Assembly (NCBI GenBank): GCA_002197545.1
Contig: NFUO01000058.1
Location: forward strand, 1-31,502
Direction: 5' to 3'
From: Acidobacteria subdivision 2 bacterium RH1 MAG20
Lineage (GTDB): Bacteria > Acidobacteriota > Terriglobia > Terriglobales > Acidobacteriaceae
DNA: 31,502 nucleotides
In this document: positions 1 to 10,657 of the stretch, one piece after another
Numbering within the stretch: position 1 is the stretch's first letter
How the letters are laid out: each line of letters starts with the position of its first letter
Translations under genes and position numbers: made by a program
Notes under the pieces: generated by a model
Told to the model about the DNA's origin: nothing
Database searches by the model: none
Seen by the model: only the letters and a program-made list of their open reading frames with translations

Positions 1-157
1 ATTTACGATAGAAAGCATATTAAACAATCCGTCTTCGCGGCCAGATCGCCATCCTAACGATGCCTGCGGTGAGAGATCGAGAAAATGAGTAGCGGAGAGA
101 ATACGGCCAGACGCCAGCTTTCACGTTTCCCACGTCTTGGCTTGCGATAATGGAAGT

Positions 158-2656
158 ATGAAGCGACGCGTCATCGAGCAGTACGAATTCGTTCGCAAGA
201 TCGGCGCGGGCGGCAGCGGTGTCGTCTATCTGGCGAACGATACCCTCCTTCAGCGCCCTGTAGTGCTCAAGCTCCTGAAGCGCGGCAATCTGACCGTCCA
301 GCAGATGCGCACCACGCAGCTTCGCGAAGCCCGTCTGGCTTCTGCCATCGACCACCCTAACGTCTGCGCCATCTATGAGGTAGGCGAAGCTCCCTCCGAT
401 TCCGGTAGCGGCGAAGAAGCCTACATCGTCATGCAGTACATCCCCGGCAAGTCGTTAGACAAGCTCATCGCCGAGGGCCCGGCCAGTCTCCAACTCACAC
501 TCTCCGCCGGCATTCAGATCTCCGATGGTCTCTCCGCCGCGCACAATCTGGGCATCTTCCATCGCGATCTCAAGCCTGCCAATGTCATGCTGACGGATGG
601 CGGGCTCATCAAAATTCTGGACTTCGGCCTCGCCCGTCGTCTGACCCCGGACAAAGCCGAGTTCGACCCCGCAGGACCGGTCAGCAAACGAAATCCGCCA
701 GGCGTCGGGGCCACTTACACAGCTCGCGGCGGCACAATCGCTTATATGGCACCGGAGCAGTTCGTCACCGGCCAGTCCAGCGTGCAGTCCGACATCTTTG
801 CCCTCGGCCTCATCCTCTACGAACTCGCCACGAGCCGCCATCCCTTCCATCGCCCGGACGCCCCGGACTTCCAGAGCATTCGCGCCATCCAGTTCGCCAA
901 GCCGCCTTCGATCCGCGAGATAGCTCCACATCTCCCCGTCGAACTTGAAAGTGTCATCTTCCGCTGCCTTGAGAAACAGCCTTCGGCCCGCTTCGCTTCT
1001 ACTGCCGATGTTCGCGAGGCGCTCAAGACCATCATGATGGCCATGCAACTGGACTCCGTGCTGTTGCAGGGAGAATCCGTCTCCCTTCTTCCATCCCAGG
1101 GAAAACAGAACCGCAATCGTCCCGAAACTTCCGAGGAAGAGAAGCGCACCACCGGTCTCCTCTCCATGCTTGCCGAGCGTTTCCGAGAGTCCACTCCCGC
1201 TGAAGTGAGTACGCAGAACAGCATCGTCGTGCTCCCCTTCATTAACTATGGGCCCGCAGATGTAGCGCCTCTCTACGGATACGCCCTGGCCGATGCCATC
1301 GCCGCTCGTCTTGCGCGGATGCCATCGCTCGTCGTCCGCCCGTCAAGCTCGCTGATGAACGTAGCAACCCAGCAGCTCGACCCGCTCAGCGTCGGCAAAA
1401 AACTACTCGTGCACTTTGTTCTCGCAGGAAACTTCCTTCGGTCCGACAAAGGCTTCGACCTCAACTGGCAACTCCTCGATGTCACCAGTCAGAGCGTCCG
1501 CGCCGGCGGCTCCATCAACGTGGCCTCCTTCGATCTCGTGTCGGTTCAATCCGAGATATGCAACGAAGTCTTCAGCACCTTGCAAGGCTTCGGAGATTTG
1601 CAAGGCACACATGAAAACCAACGCGCCGCATCGCTCTCGGAAGATGTTTCCGAAGAGTATCTACAAGCGCGTGCTGTTCTTTCTTCTTTCATGACTCGCA
1701 CTGGAAGCCGCGATGACCTTGACCGCGCCCGTGAGCTTTTTGAGTCTGTTGTAAATCAGAATGAGAAGTATGCTCCCGGCTGGTCAGGACTTGGAATTAC
1801 GCATCTGCAGTATGCGCGCCATGGATTAGGCGGCCAGATGCACGTCCTTGAAGCGCGCCGGGCCTTTGATAAGGCGTTGTCGCTTGACTCCGGCTCGGTC
1901 GAGGCAAATCTCTATCGCGTCTATATGTTGCTCTCTCGCGGTGAAAAGGAGTCCGCACGCCACGGCATCGAGCATCTGCTTCAGACGGCGGGCAATGATT
2001 GGAATGTCCGCCTCGTCGCCGGCATAACGCTCCGCATCGACGGCATGTACGAGGAGGCGCTCGATCAATTCAATGCGTCGCTGCGCATGAATCCATCAAA
2101 CGCGGCCATGGTGTACAACCACCGCGCTCGCGTCTATCAATATCAGAACCAGATGGAACTGGCGGAAGATGAGATTCAAAAGGGGCTTACGTTAGAGCCT
2201 AAACAGCCTTTGCTGCGCATCTCTCTCGGCTATCAGCAGATGCGGACCGGAGACCTGCCACGCGCCATCGAGACGCTGGAAAACGTTATCCGCGATGAGT
2301 CCTCGCTGCGGATCGTCTTTCCGACCATCGCTCTCTGCTACGTCCAGCTTGGCGAACGAGAGAAAGCCGCCACCTTCATTGTGGACGAGACCCTGTCTGC
2401 CGCCGAAGCAGACAGCGAGATGGCTTACCGGCTTGCGACATATTTTGCGCTGGAAGGTGATGAGTCTGAAGCACTCCATTGGCTGCGACGTGCCATTTAT
2501 CTAGGCAACGAGAACTACCCATGGTTCAGCAAAAATCCAGCATGGCGAAAGTTGGGCGGTCATGCCGATTTCGAGCGGATTCTGGAAGACTTGAAGAAGA
2601 GCTACCGCCGCAACCAAAAGAACTGGAAGCGGCTACTGGCGCAGGTAAGGAACTAG
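158..2656 (+). CDS. Ser/Thr protein kinase with C-terminal TPR repeats
   Basis: An 832-residue PknB-like kinase. The N-terminal catalytic domain (about residues 8-290) shows the glycine loop IGAGGSG, the ATP-binding lysine at about 38 (VVLKLLK), the helix-C glutamate at about 57, HRDLKPAN at about 135-142, DFG at about 155-157 and the APE-type motif YMAPEQF. A middle segment (SIVVLPFINYG onward) resembles the FlgO/TolB-like domain often placed between such kinases and TPRs, and the last ~300 residues are TPR-like helical pairs. No transmembrane segment is evident, so it is probably cytosolic, with the TPRs choosing the partners. Targets cannot be told from sequence. I chose the ATG at 158. 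An in-frame TTG at 137 would add only seven residues. No clear Shine-Dalgarno stands before either. It stands alone and converges on the next gene. Confidence 0.93.
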   Translation: MKRRVIEQYEFVRKIGAGGSGVVYLANDTLLQRPVVLKLLKRGNLTVQQMRTTQLREARLASAIDHPNVCAIYEVGEAPSDSGSGEEAYIVMQYIPGKSLDKLIAEGPASLQLTLSAGIQISDGLSAAHNLGIFHRDLKPANVMLTDGGLIKILDFGLARRLTPDKAEFDPAGPVSKRNPPGVGATYTARGGTIAYMAPEQFVTGQSSVQSDIFALGLILYELATSRHPFHRPDAPDFQSIRAIQFAKPPSIREIAPHLPVELESVIFRCLEKQPSARFASTADVREALKTIMMAMQLDSVLLQGESVSLLPSQGKQNRNRPETSEEEKRTTGLLSMLAERFRESTPAEVSTQNSIVVLPFINYGPADVAPLYGYALADAIAARLARMPSLVVRPSSSLMNVATQQLDPLSVGKKLLVHFVLAGNFLRSDKGFDLNWQLLDVTSQSVRAGGSINVASFDLVSVQSEICNEVFSTLQGFGDLQGTHENQRAASLSEDVSEEYLQARAVLSSFMTRTGSRDDLDRARELFESVVNQNEKYAPGWSGLGITHLQYARHGLGGQMHVLEARRAFDKALSLDSGSVEANLYRVYMLLSRGEKESARHGIEHLLQTAGNDWNVRLVAGITLRIDGMYEEALDQFNASLRMNPSNAAMVYNHRARVYQYQNQMELAEDEIQKGLTLEPKQPLLRISLGYQQMRTGDLPRAIETLENVIRDESSLRIVFPTIALCYVQLGEREKAATFIVDETLSAAEADSEMAYRLATYFALEGDESEALHWLRRAIYLGNENYPWFSKNPAWRKLGGHADFERILEDLKKSYRRNQKNWKRLLAQVRN

Positions 2657-2674
2657 ATGAATTCAGTGCGGAAA

Positions 2675-3658
2675 TTACTGAACAGGTACTGTAGCAACTG
2701 CCGTGTAGGGAGTTACTTGCGGTGTCGCCATCCTGCTGACAGCGGTATTGTTCAGTGGCTTTAGAATCATTGGCGTCGTCAAACTGAATACCAGCAACGA
2801 ATCCTTGGGCAGCGCTTCCTGCCGATCCTGTTTCAGCCACAGAACCGTACTGGCCCCTGCTCCGATTCCAGCGCCGATCAGGGCACCCACGCCTCCGCCC
2901 ATCATCGCGCCAGCCGCTGCCGCGCCACCGGTAGCCACCGACATCGCTGCCAGCGTCTCCTTCGGATGGTCTCTGCGAACCAGCGTGCCTTCACGGTTCA
3001 CGTTGCTGTGATTATTCTGGTCGGTATCGATCAACTGGGCATGGATAACATAGTGTGTGCCATCCGGCAGCGTCACATCATGCACATCGAGGTGCAGCGC
3101 CGCTCGGCCTGAGATCCTTCGTCCACTGCGGACTTCAGTGACTCGTCCCTCCACCACTGAGCCGATAGGCACAATCACGCGGCCGTCCTTCTCGACAGGT
3201 TCGGTCAGTGATGCCGTGAACTCCGAGCCTTCCAGGGTGCTCGTCGTCGAGAGCCCCTGATTAATCCGGGCTTTCAGCAATGTTCCTTCGCGGATTTCAC
3301 CGGCACGCTCCGGCACACTCGTCACAATTCCCGCGTCAGCGGCGGTTGAATCGACTGTCGCAGGAGTGTCTGGAACGGTCTCTGTCACAATGTTGGCATC
3401 CGGATCAAAGGCAGCCGTGCTGGTCTGCGCTGGCGCACGATAAGGCACATACGATCCATAGACGACCTGCTTAGAGGATGAATCGGGCACAGCCGCCGAA
3501 GGCTTCGCGTCCGGCACGCGCGGCTTGAGCGCCGGACTGTCATCGCCGGTCACTGTAATCTCTGCCGGAGGAGGCGTCGAAACTCCGGTACGCGCATCCT
3601 GGGCGATAACGGGAATCGTAATGAAAACGAGGGCGGCGGTCGCAATAGGTAGCTTCAT
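2675..3658 (-). CDS. Exported glycine-zipper protein, possibly VirB10/TrbI-like
   Basis: A 327-residue protein with a clear signal peptide (about residues 1-19, ending VIA before QDART). A Pro/Ala/Ser-rich linker runs to about residue 120. Next comes a beta-rich segment (GTLLKARINQGLSTT ... VIVPIGSVVEGRV ... GRAALHLDVHDVTLPDG), whose pattern of a polar loop, 'IP.GS...G.V' and 'L.LPDG' recalls the C-terminal barrel of VirB10/TrbI proteins. After it is a glycine zipper (GGGVGALIGAGIGAGAS), typical of membrane-inserting segments. No conjugation genes are nearby, so a secretion-system role is not supported. An envelope protein is the safest description. It is convergent with the kinase gene, 18 bases apart. 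Confidence 0.8.
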   Translation of the reverse strand: MKLPIATAALVFITIPVIAQDARTGVSTPPPAEITVTGDDSPALKPRVPDAKPSAAVPDSSSKQVVYGSYVPYRAPAQTSTAAFDPDANIVTETVPDTPATVDSTAADAGIVTSVPERAGEIREGTLLKARINQGLSTTSTLEGSEFTASLTEPVEKDGRVIVPIGSVVEGRVTEVRSGRRISGRAALHLDVHDVTLPDGTHYVIHAQLIDTDQNNHSNVNREGTLVRRDHPKETLAAMSVATGGAAAAGAMMGGGVGALIGAGIGAGASTVLWLKQDRQEALPKDSLLVFSLTTPMILKPLNNTAVSRMATPQVTPYTAVATVPVQ

Positions 3659-5300
<1,642 letters not shown>

Positions 5301-5374
5301 CCCAATTCGTCTCTATCACTGGTGCCCCACGGCCGGATTCTCGGACGTGGGTTGCCAGCGCCATTAGCAGGAAT

Positions 5375-5403
5375 GAGGCTTCGGCCTCCGAGGTCTTTCT
5401 TTT
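5375..5403 (+). terminator. UUCG-loop hairpin with T-rich tail between eno and gpmI
   Basis: GAGGC (5375-5379), TTCG loop, GCCTC (5384-5388) form a perfect five-base-pair stem closed by an extra-stable tetraloop. A T-rich run (5395-5403) begins about six bases later and ends just before the gpmI start. It could be a weak intrinsic terminator or attenuator that lowers gpmI relative to eno, or an mRNA-stabilising structure. The gap before the T run is longer than in textbook terminators. Confidence 0.4.
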
Positions 5404-5406
5404 CGT

Positions 5407-7023
5407 ATGCCTAAATCACCCATCGTTCTCACCATCCTCGACGGCTGGGGCTACCGCGCCGAGACCAGCGGCAACGCTATCGCCCTTGCGCGCAAGCCCA
5501 ACTATGACAAGTTGCTCGCCGCCTATCCCAACACGCTGATCCGCGCCAGCGAGCACTTCGTAGGACTGCCTGACGGCCAGATGGGGAACTCCGAGGTGGG
5601 CCATCTCAACCTCGGCGCAGGCCGCATCGTCCGCATGGATATGACGCGCATCGACACCGCCATCGCCGACGAGAGCTTCTTCCGTGATCCCGTTCTTACC
5701 GCGGCCTTCAACCTTGCCGCATCGCGCGAAGCTGGCCTCCACTTCTTCGGTCTGCTCTCCGACGGCGGCGTCCACTCGCACCAGCGCCACCTTTATGCGC
5801 TGCTTCGCATGGCCGCACGGCATGGGCTTACTCGCGTCTTCGTCCACGCCTTCATGGACGGCCGCGACACCATGCCCAACAGCGGCGTAGGCCATCTGGA
5901 GGCATTGCAGCAGCAACTCCGCGAGATCGGCGTAGGCCAACTGGCCTCAGTCTCCGGCCGCTACTACGCCATGGACCGCGATCTGCGTTGGGAGAAGGAG
6001 CTTCAGGCCTTCGACGCCATAGTCACCGGCACGGCCCAGGGCGGCAGCTATCAGGACCCTGTTGCACGTGTGCGCGAACTCTACAACAACGACATCACCG
6101 ACGAGTTTATTCCGCCTTTTACCGTGGTCAACGCCAGTGGACACTCAGTCGGCCTCATCCGCGACAACGACATTTGTGTCAACTTCAACTATCGTGCCGA
6201 CCGCGTCCGTCAGATTACCCGTGTCCTCGCCCGCAACTGCGATACGCCCGGCGGCCTTACCGTAAATGACGCCAACGACCTGCCCAAGGCCGCTGAACTT
6301 GAAGCAGAAATCCCGCGTTCCCGCGCACCCAAGAATATCCATTACGTCTGCATGACGCAGTACGACAAAAACTTCAAGTTGCCCATCGTCATCCCACCTG
6401 AATCGATGGACAACCTGCTCGCCAACGTCATGGCGCAGGCCAATTTCCGCAATCTCCGTGTCGCCGAGACGGAGAAGTACGCGCACGTCACCTACTTCTT
6501 CAACGGCGGAATCGAAAAGCCGTTTCCCGGCGAAGACCGCGCTCTAGTCCCTTCGCAGAAGGTTGCAACCTACGACCTCGCTCCTGAAATGTCAGCATCG
6601 GGCATCGCCGATGCTGTCGTCAAAGCCGTCAACGACACCGCCTTCGACGTTATCATCGTCAACTTCGCCAACGCCGACATGGTCGGCCACTCCGGCAAGC
6701 TCGAACCCACCATTCGCGCCGTCGAGACCGTAGATACGCAGCTCGGCCGCATCTATCAGGCAATCAAGCAGCGCGGCGGATCGCTTCTCGTCACTGCTGA
6801 CCACGGCAACGCCGAGATGCTGATCGATCCTGTCACCGGCGGCCCGCACACGGCGCACACCACCAACCCGGTGCCGTTCATCCTTATCAATGATGAGGCG
6901 ATCACGAGCCATCACCGCATCCTGCGCCCCGGCGGGAGCCTCCGCGACATCTCTCCCACCATCCTGACGCTGCTCGGCCTAGAAAAACCAAAGGAGATGA
7001 CCGGCAGTAATCTTAGCGACTAG
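5407..7023 (+). CDS. gpmI: 2,3-bisphosphoglycerate-independent phosphoglycerate mutase
   Basis: Interconverts 3- and 2-phosphoglycerate without the 2,3-bisphosphoglycerate cofactor, using two metal ions and a phosphoserine intermediate. The 538-residue length fits iPGM. Visible signatures are ILDGWG with metal ligand Asp12, the nucleophile Ser62 in [10 protein letters not shown], the phosphate-binding [31 protein letters not shown] and the C-terminal metal site TADHGNAE followed by [10 protein letters not shown]. It lies 106 bases after eno, so the two enzymes catalyse consecutive steps and may share a transcript, although a hairpin lies between them. The ribosome site is weak: the only purine-rich stretch (CCGAGG) is far from the ATG. 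Confidence 0.97.
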   Translation: MPKSPIVLTILDGWGYRAETSGNAIALARKPNYDKLLAAYPNTLIRASEHFVGLPDGQMGNSEVGHLNLGAGRIVRMDMTRIDTAIADESFFRDPVLTAAFNLAASREAGLHFFGLLSDGGVHSHQRHLYALLRMAARHGLTRVFVHAFMDGRDTMPNSGVGHLEALQQQLREIGVGQLASVSGRYYAMDRDLRWEKELQAFDAIVTGTAQGGSYQDPVARVRELYNNDITDEFIPPFTVVNASGHSVGLIRDNDICVNFNYRADRVRQITRVLARNCDTPGGLTVNDANDLPKAAELEAEIPRSRAPKNIHYVCMTQYDKNFKLPIVIPPESMDNLLANVMAQANFRNLRVAETEKYAHVTYFFNGGIEKPFPGEDRALVPSQKVATYDLAPEMSASGIADAVVKAVNDTAFDVIIVNFANADMVGHSGKLEPTIRAVETVDTQLGRIYQAIKQRGGSLLVTADHGNAEMLIDPVTGGPHTAHTTNPVPFILINDEAITSHHRILRPGGSLRDISPTILTLLGLEKPKEMTGSNLSD

Positions 7024-7043
7024 CTCACCGCCGGTTTCTCATG

Positions 7044-7072
7044 CCGTCATTCTGAGCAAAGCGAAGAACCCC
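7044..7072. repeat. Dispersed intergenic repeat of the GTCATTCTGAGC type
   Basis: The string CCGTCATTCTGAGC followed by AAAGCGAAGAACCCC matches, from memory, a short repeat very common between genes in acidobacterial and some other genomes (usual form CATTCTGAGCGAAGCGAAGAATCCC). It sits just after the gpmI stop and before the convergent recR stop. Only one copy is seen in this window, so its repeated nature is recalled, not shown here. Confidence 0.5.
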
Positions 7073-7141
7073 GGAATTGGCTTTTGCCGTTGCCTGTTTT
7101 AAATCGATCTCATCGGTGCAAATCGGTGTTATGCCTTAGCT

Positions 7142-7741
7142 TTAAAACTCGCGCCGGCCCTCCATGGCCCGCGACATCGTCACCTCATCGGCATACTCGA
7201 TATCGCTCCCCGCTGGAACTCCAGTTGCAATCCGAGTTACCTTCACTTCAGGATTGACCCTGCGTATCTCCCCAGCAAGATATCCAGCCGTAGCCTCGCC
7301 CTCGGTGGTCGGCGAGGTCGCAAGAATCACCTCATCCACCTCCAGCAGTCGGGTCAGCAGATTCGTAATCCGCAACTGCTCCGGCCCAACACCGCCAATC
7401 GGCGAAAGCGTGCCATGCAGTATGTGGTACACGCCGCCGTAGCTTCGCGTCTTTTCAATGGTTGCAATATTGGTTGGCTCTTCCACCACGCAAATCAACC
7501 GCTGATCGCGCGACGTACTCGTGCAATAGACGCAGGGATCGACATCTGTAATGTTGTTGCAGACAGAGCAGAGATGCAGATGCTCCTTCAACTCGCGAAT
7601 CGCCGCCGCCAGCTTCTCGGCATCTTCCGTCGAAGACCGCAGCACATGAAACGCCAGCCGCTGCGCGCTCTTTGTGCCTATTCCCGGCAGTTTGCGCAGC
7701 TCTTCAATCAGCCGTGTCATCGGCTCTGCAAACTGCGCCAC
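7142..7741 (-). CDS. recR: Recombination mediator RecR
   Basis: RecR acts with RecF/RecO to load RecA onto SSB-coated gaps. The 199-residue length is standard. In order it shows the helix-hairpin-helix LPGIGTKSAQRLAFH, a four-cysteine zinc finger (Cys58, Cys61, Cys70, Cys73), and a Toprim domain beginning LICVVEEP with ATSPTTEGEATAGYL and the C-terminal ATGVPAGSDIEYADEVT. The start is GTG, overlapping the ybaB stop by one base (TAGTG), which implies translational coupling. It is the last gene of a dnaX-ybaB-recR cluster, a widely conserved order. Confidence 0.97.
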   Translation of the reverse strand: MAQFAEPMTRLIEELRKLPGIGTKSAQRLAFHVLRSSTEDAEKLAAAIRELKEHLHLCSVCNNITDVDPCVYCTSTSRDQRLICVVEEPTNIATIEKTRSYGGVYHILHGTLSPIGGVGPEQLRITNLLTRLLEVDEVILATSPTTEGEATAGYLAGEIRRVNPEVKVTRIATGVPAGSDIEYADEVTMSRAMEGRREF

Positions 7742-8064
7742 TAGGTCAACCCCGGCAGGTTCAGTCCGCCCATCATTCCGGCCACGCTCGCCTTCATCGC
7801 TTCATCGGCACGCCGTCCGGCCTCATTCACTGCAGCCGTAATCAGATCTTCAAGCAGTTCGAGATCGCTGCCCGCGCTACCCACGGCGGACGGCTCGATC
7901 TTCAGCCGTAGAACTTCTTTCTTGCCATTCATCCGCACCGTCACCACGCCGCCGCCGCTCGAGGCCTCGACGACAGTCTCAGAGAGCTTGCGTTCCATCT
8001 GCTCCTGCATCTGCTTGGCCTGTCCCATCATCTCTTTCATCTTGCCCAGGTCAGAAAAATCCAT
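7741..8064 (-). CDS. ybaB: YbaB/EbfC family nucleoid-associated protein
   Basis: A 107-residue member of the YbaB/EbfC DNA-binding family, small dimeric proteins that bind and bridge DNA. It has the usual N-terminal amphipathic helix with repeated KEMMGQAKQMQEQM, then VEASSGGGVVTVRMNGKKEVLRLKIEP, and the C-terminal helix LLEDLITAAVNEAGRRADEA. Its ATG overlaps the dnaX stop (TAATG) and its stop overlaps the recR GTG, so all three are translationally coupled. The position between dnaX and recR is the classic context for this family. Confidence 0.95.
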   Translation of the reverse strand: MDFSDLGKMKEMMGQAKQMQEQMERKLSETVVEASSGGGVVTVRMNGKKEVLRLKIEPSAVGSAGSDLELLEDLITAAVNEAGRRADEAMKASVAGMMGGLNLPGLT

Positions 8065-10016
8065 TACTCCCCCTCACGCAGATCGATCACGTTGCGAATC
8101 TCCGCGTCGAACAACTTCTGCGCCTGCTGCACGATAGGATGCTCCATCGCCTTGGCCTGCGCGCTGCCAGTCTTCGCCGCGCGCGGCTTCTTTACTGCGG
8201 CAGCAGTTGCGGATTCGGGCAAAAGCACCAATTTCAACGCACCAGCGCCAGCTTCACGTAATGCTGCACGAACAATCTTCTCTGCCTCAACATTGATCAC
8301 CATCGGCAGCATTGTTTTGGATAACTCTGTCTGCACTCGCAGCTCACTGCTTTCAACGGCCCACTCGGCATCGGCCAACGCATCCGCTGCCGATCCCTGA
8401 CTCTTAGCCCCCATCAAAGCCTCGGTAGCCACCCGCCGCAACTCCCCCGCCTCCTGCGACGATTGCGGAGATGGCGTTGGCGAACTTGCTTCCAACGCCG
8501 GAGCCGTGACCTCGACCTTGGCAGGAGCAGATGCAACGCTTGGCAGTTCAAGTGCAACTTCAGCAATAACCTCAACCTCTGCAACCGGAGGGGGCACAAT
8601 TTCCTTCACAACCGGAGCAGGAGTTGCCGCCGCAAGAACCGTCTCCGTCTCGCCACTCTCAAATCGTTTGCGACTCTTATCCGCCTCGAACGGCGAAAAC
8701 GCAGGTTTCGTGCTCGCCGGAATCGGAGCCGCTGCACTCACCACCCGATTTGCAACGGCACTTGGGGCCGATATCCGCGCCTGCGCCGACGCACTCTGCG
8801 TTCGAGGCTGTCCCGTATTTCCGGCAACAGGAAACTGGCTCAGCACTTCCTCCACCGGCAGCAGACGTTGCAGATGCACCAGCTTCAGCAGCCCCAACTC
8901 AAAGTGAAAGCGCTGCTCCTGCCTATAGCCCAGTTCATCGAACGTCCGCAGCATCACCTGCAGAAACCGCGTCAACTCCTCTTCGCCGAAGAGCGCTGCC
9001 GACCGTCCTGCACGCCGCTGCTCATCGGCCGAGATCTGCAATAACTCGCCCGAAACTCCGTTGGCATCGGCCCCATCCGAGCCAATTCCGGCAATCTTCG
9101 CAATCACGCAATTCCGCAGATAACGCACAAATTGTCGCGCCAATTGCGCCGGACTATTCCCAGCATCGAGCAACTGATTCGCAACCGTAATCACCTCGGC
9201 GCTGCGGTTCCCATCCACCGCCTCAAGTATCTTTTCAAACACCGCATTCGGAACAGTCCCCATCAGTTCGCGAATCTGCGAAGCATCGAGCACTGGCCTA
9301 CCGTCCTCGACCGGAGCGCTGGCAATCGCCTGGTCCATGATGCTGAGCGCATCGCGCATCGACCCATCGCCCGCCTCGGCCAGCAGCGAAAGCGCCCCCT
9401 CATCGGCCTCCACACCTTCGCGCTCCGCAATGCCGCGCAGTTCGCCGAGAATGTCCACTAGCTTCACCGCATGAAAGCTGAAATGCTGACACCGCGACCT
9501 GACCGTCTGCGGAATGTCCTCAGGCTGTGTCGTAGCCATCATGAAGATGATGTGTTCCGGCGGTTCCTCCAGCGTCTTCAACAACGCATTGAACGCCGCA
9601 TCCGTAATCTGGTGGGCCTCGTCCAGAATGTAAATCTTGTACTTGTCCCTGGCAGGCTGATACCGGGCCGCATCGCGCAGCTCACGAATCTCATCGATGC
9701 CACGATTCGTAGCAGCGTCGATCTCGATCACATCCACAGCATTGCCATTGCGAATCTCGGTGCAACTATCGCAGACCTCGCAAGGTTCCGCCGTCGGCCG
9801 CAACTCGCTGCCAATCGCATTGCGGCAGTTCAGCGCCATCGCCAGAATACGCGCAATCGTCGTCTTGCCGATGCCCCTGTGTCCGCTGAAAATATAACCG
9901 TGCGCAATCCGCCCCTGGGTCAGCGCGTTCATCAGCGTGACGGTCACATGGTCCTGTCCCGCGACATCCGCGAAACGCTGTGGCCGGTATTTCCTTGCAA
10001 GAACCTGATATGCCAT
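8064..10016 (-). CDS. dnaX: DNA polymerase III subunit gamma/tau
   Basis: Clamp-loader ATPase of the replisome. The 650-residue protein begins YQVLARKYRPQRFADVAGQ, with Walker A GHRGIGKT at residues 45-52, zinc-module cysteines at 64, 79, 82 and 85, Walker B/DEAH in YILDEAHQITDAAFNALLKTLEEPP, and the sensor segment TVRSRCQHF. Domain III follows to about residue 390. The C-terminal part is Ala/Pro/Val-rich and poorly conserved, as in tau tails. I found no obvious slippery A-run, so a frameshifted gamma form is not indicated. The SET-domain gene lies 53 bases upstream on the same strand and may share its transcript. Confidence 0.97.
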   Translation of the reverse strand: MAYQVLARKYRPQRFADVAGQDHVTVTLMNALTQGRIAHGYIFSGHRGIGKTTIARILAMALNCRNAIGSELRPTAEPCEVCDSCTEIRNGNAVDVIEIDAATNRGIDEIRELRDAARYQPARDKYKIYILDEAHQITDAAFNALLKTLEEPPEHIIFMMATTQPEDIPQTVRSRCQHFSFHAVKLVDILGELRGIAEREGVEADEGALSLLAEAGDGSMRDALSIMDQAIASAPVEDGRPVLDASQIRELMGTVPNAVFEKILEAVDGNRSAEVITVANQLLDAGNSPAQLARQFVRYLRNCVIAKIAGIGSDGADANGVSGELLQISADEQRRAGRSAALFGEEELTRFLQVMLRTFDELGYRQEQRFHFELGLLKLVHLQRLLPVEEVLSQFPVAGNTGQPRTQSASAQARISAPSAVANRVVSAAAPIPASTKPAFSPFEADKSRKRFESGETETVLAAATPAPVVKEIVPPPVAEVEVIAEVALELPSVASAPAKVEVTAPALEASSPTPSPQSSQEAGELRRVATEALMGAKSQGSAADALADAEWAVESSELRVQTELSKTMLPMVINVEAEKIVRAALREAGAGALKLVLLPESATAAAVKKPRAAKTGSAQAKAMEHPIVQQAQKLFDAEIRNVIDLREGE

Positions 10017-10069
10017 AGAAGAAGATGCGCTCGATCGCCGCAGCCCTTATTGTATCGTCCGCAGCCGGG

Positions 10070-10534
10070 TCAGTTCCGCTTCGCCGCCCGCTTCGATTTC
10101 CGCGCTAGCCGAGCCCGTCGCTTCACCTCAGCATCGCTGAACATCGTCCCCCGGCACTTTGCCGCGCCGCAGTAGCAATCGGCCTCCGCGTCATCGCTGT
10201 CAAAGAGGTTGTACTCATACGTCAGCTCTTCTCCGTCCGCAATATCGCGAATGGCGACGACGTAGACCCGCCCCTCATGGTCCTCCGTCTCGCAATTAGG
10301 GTCGCAGGAGTGGTTGATGAACATCGCCGTACCAAAGCCGTCGATCACCGTCCCATCGTCTCCGCAACTGAACAGGTAGGTAATGAAGCGGTCCTGATAT
10401 CGTTCATCCGCGGCTTCTTTCGTAAACCGTGGCCCCTCATACTCGCACACGCGAGTCCCTTTTTTGAAGCTCCGCGTCGTATAGCAGCCCGCCGCATGAA
10501 TCGACGAAGAACGAATGATAAGACCCTTAGCCAT
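10070..10534 (-). CDS. SET-domain protein (putative lysine methyltransferase)
   Basis: A 154-residue protein made almost only of a SET domain plus a post-SET zinc motif. Visible are the SAM/target-binding NHSCDPNC at residues 74-81, the catalytic-tyrosine segment GEELTYEYN (101-109), and post-SET CYCGAAKCRG (Cys120, Cys122, Cys127), which with Cys81 could hold a zinc ion. The tail is basic (KRRARLARKSKRAAKR), suggesting nucleic-acid or acidic-partner contact. Such proteins methylate lysines in eukaryotic histones; bacterial members are known, but their substrates are mostly unknown. It precedes dnaX on the same strand, so its substrate might be a DNA-associated protein, but that is inference only. 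Confidence 0.9.
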   Translation of the reverse strand: MAKGLIIRSSSIHAAGCYTTRSFKKGTRVCEYEGPRFTKEAADERYQDRFITYLFSCGDDGTVIDGFGTAMFINHSCDPNCETEDHEGRVYVVAIRDIADGEELTYEYNLFDSDDAEADCYCGAAKCRGTMFSDAEVKRRARLARKSKRAAKRN

Positions 10535-10630
10535 GAGTTAGAAAATATCCATCAATTGAGAAATAAGCGAGACAACCACCCGATACGCCCGATGCTGACT
10601 ATAACAAACCTCCATTCCTTACCGTCAAAA

Positions 10631-10657
10631 CATCAGGCGAGTAATCTATACCTGATG
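10631..10657 (+). promoter_or_regulatory. Inverted repeat covering a start codon
   Basis: CATCAGG (10631-10637) and CCTGATG (10651-10657) are perfect 7-base inverted repeats around a 13-base loop, and the right arm contains the ATG of the following gene. In the mRNA this would hide the start codon; in DNA it could be an operator. No other function is visible. Confidence 0.35.

Noticed and set aside
20..355. Minus-strand 111-codon frame over the kinase start
   Set aside because: It lies opposite the conserved kinase N-terminus and has no recognisable features; it is a shadow of the real gene.
7108..7131. ATCGGTG-CAA-ATCGGTG short direct repeat between gpmI and recR
   Set aside because: Only two 7-base units; too short to support a function, probably part of degenerate intergenic repeat sequence.
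10277..10654. Upstream extension of the exported TPR protein across the SET gene
   Set aside because: It would bury a clear signal peptide and overlap the conserved SET gene; the start at 10655 explains the sequence better.
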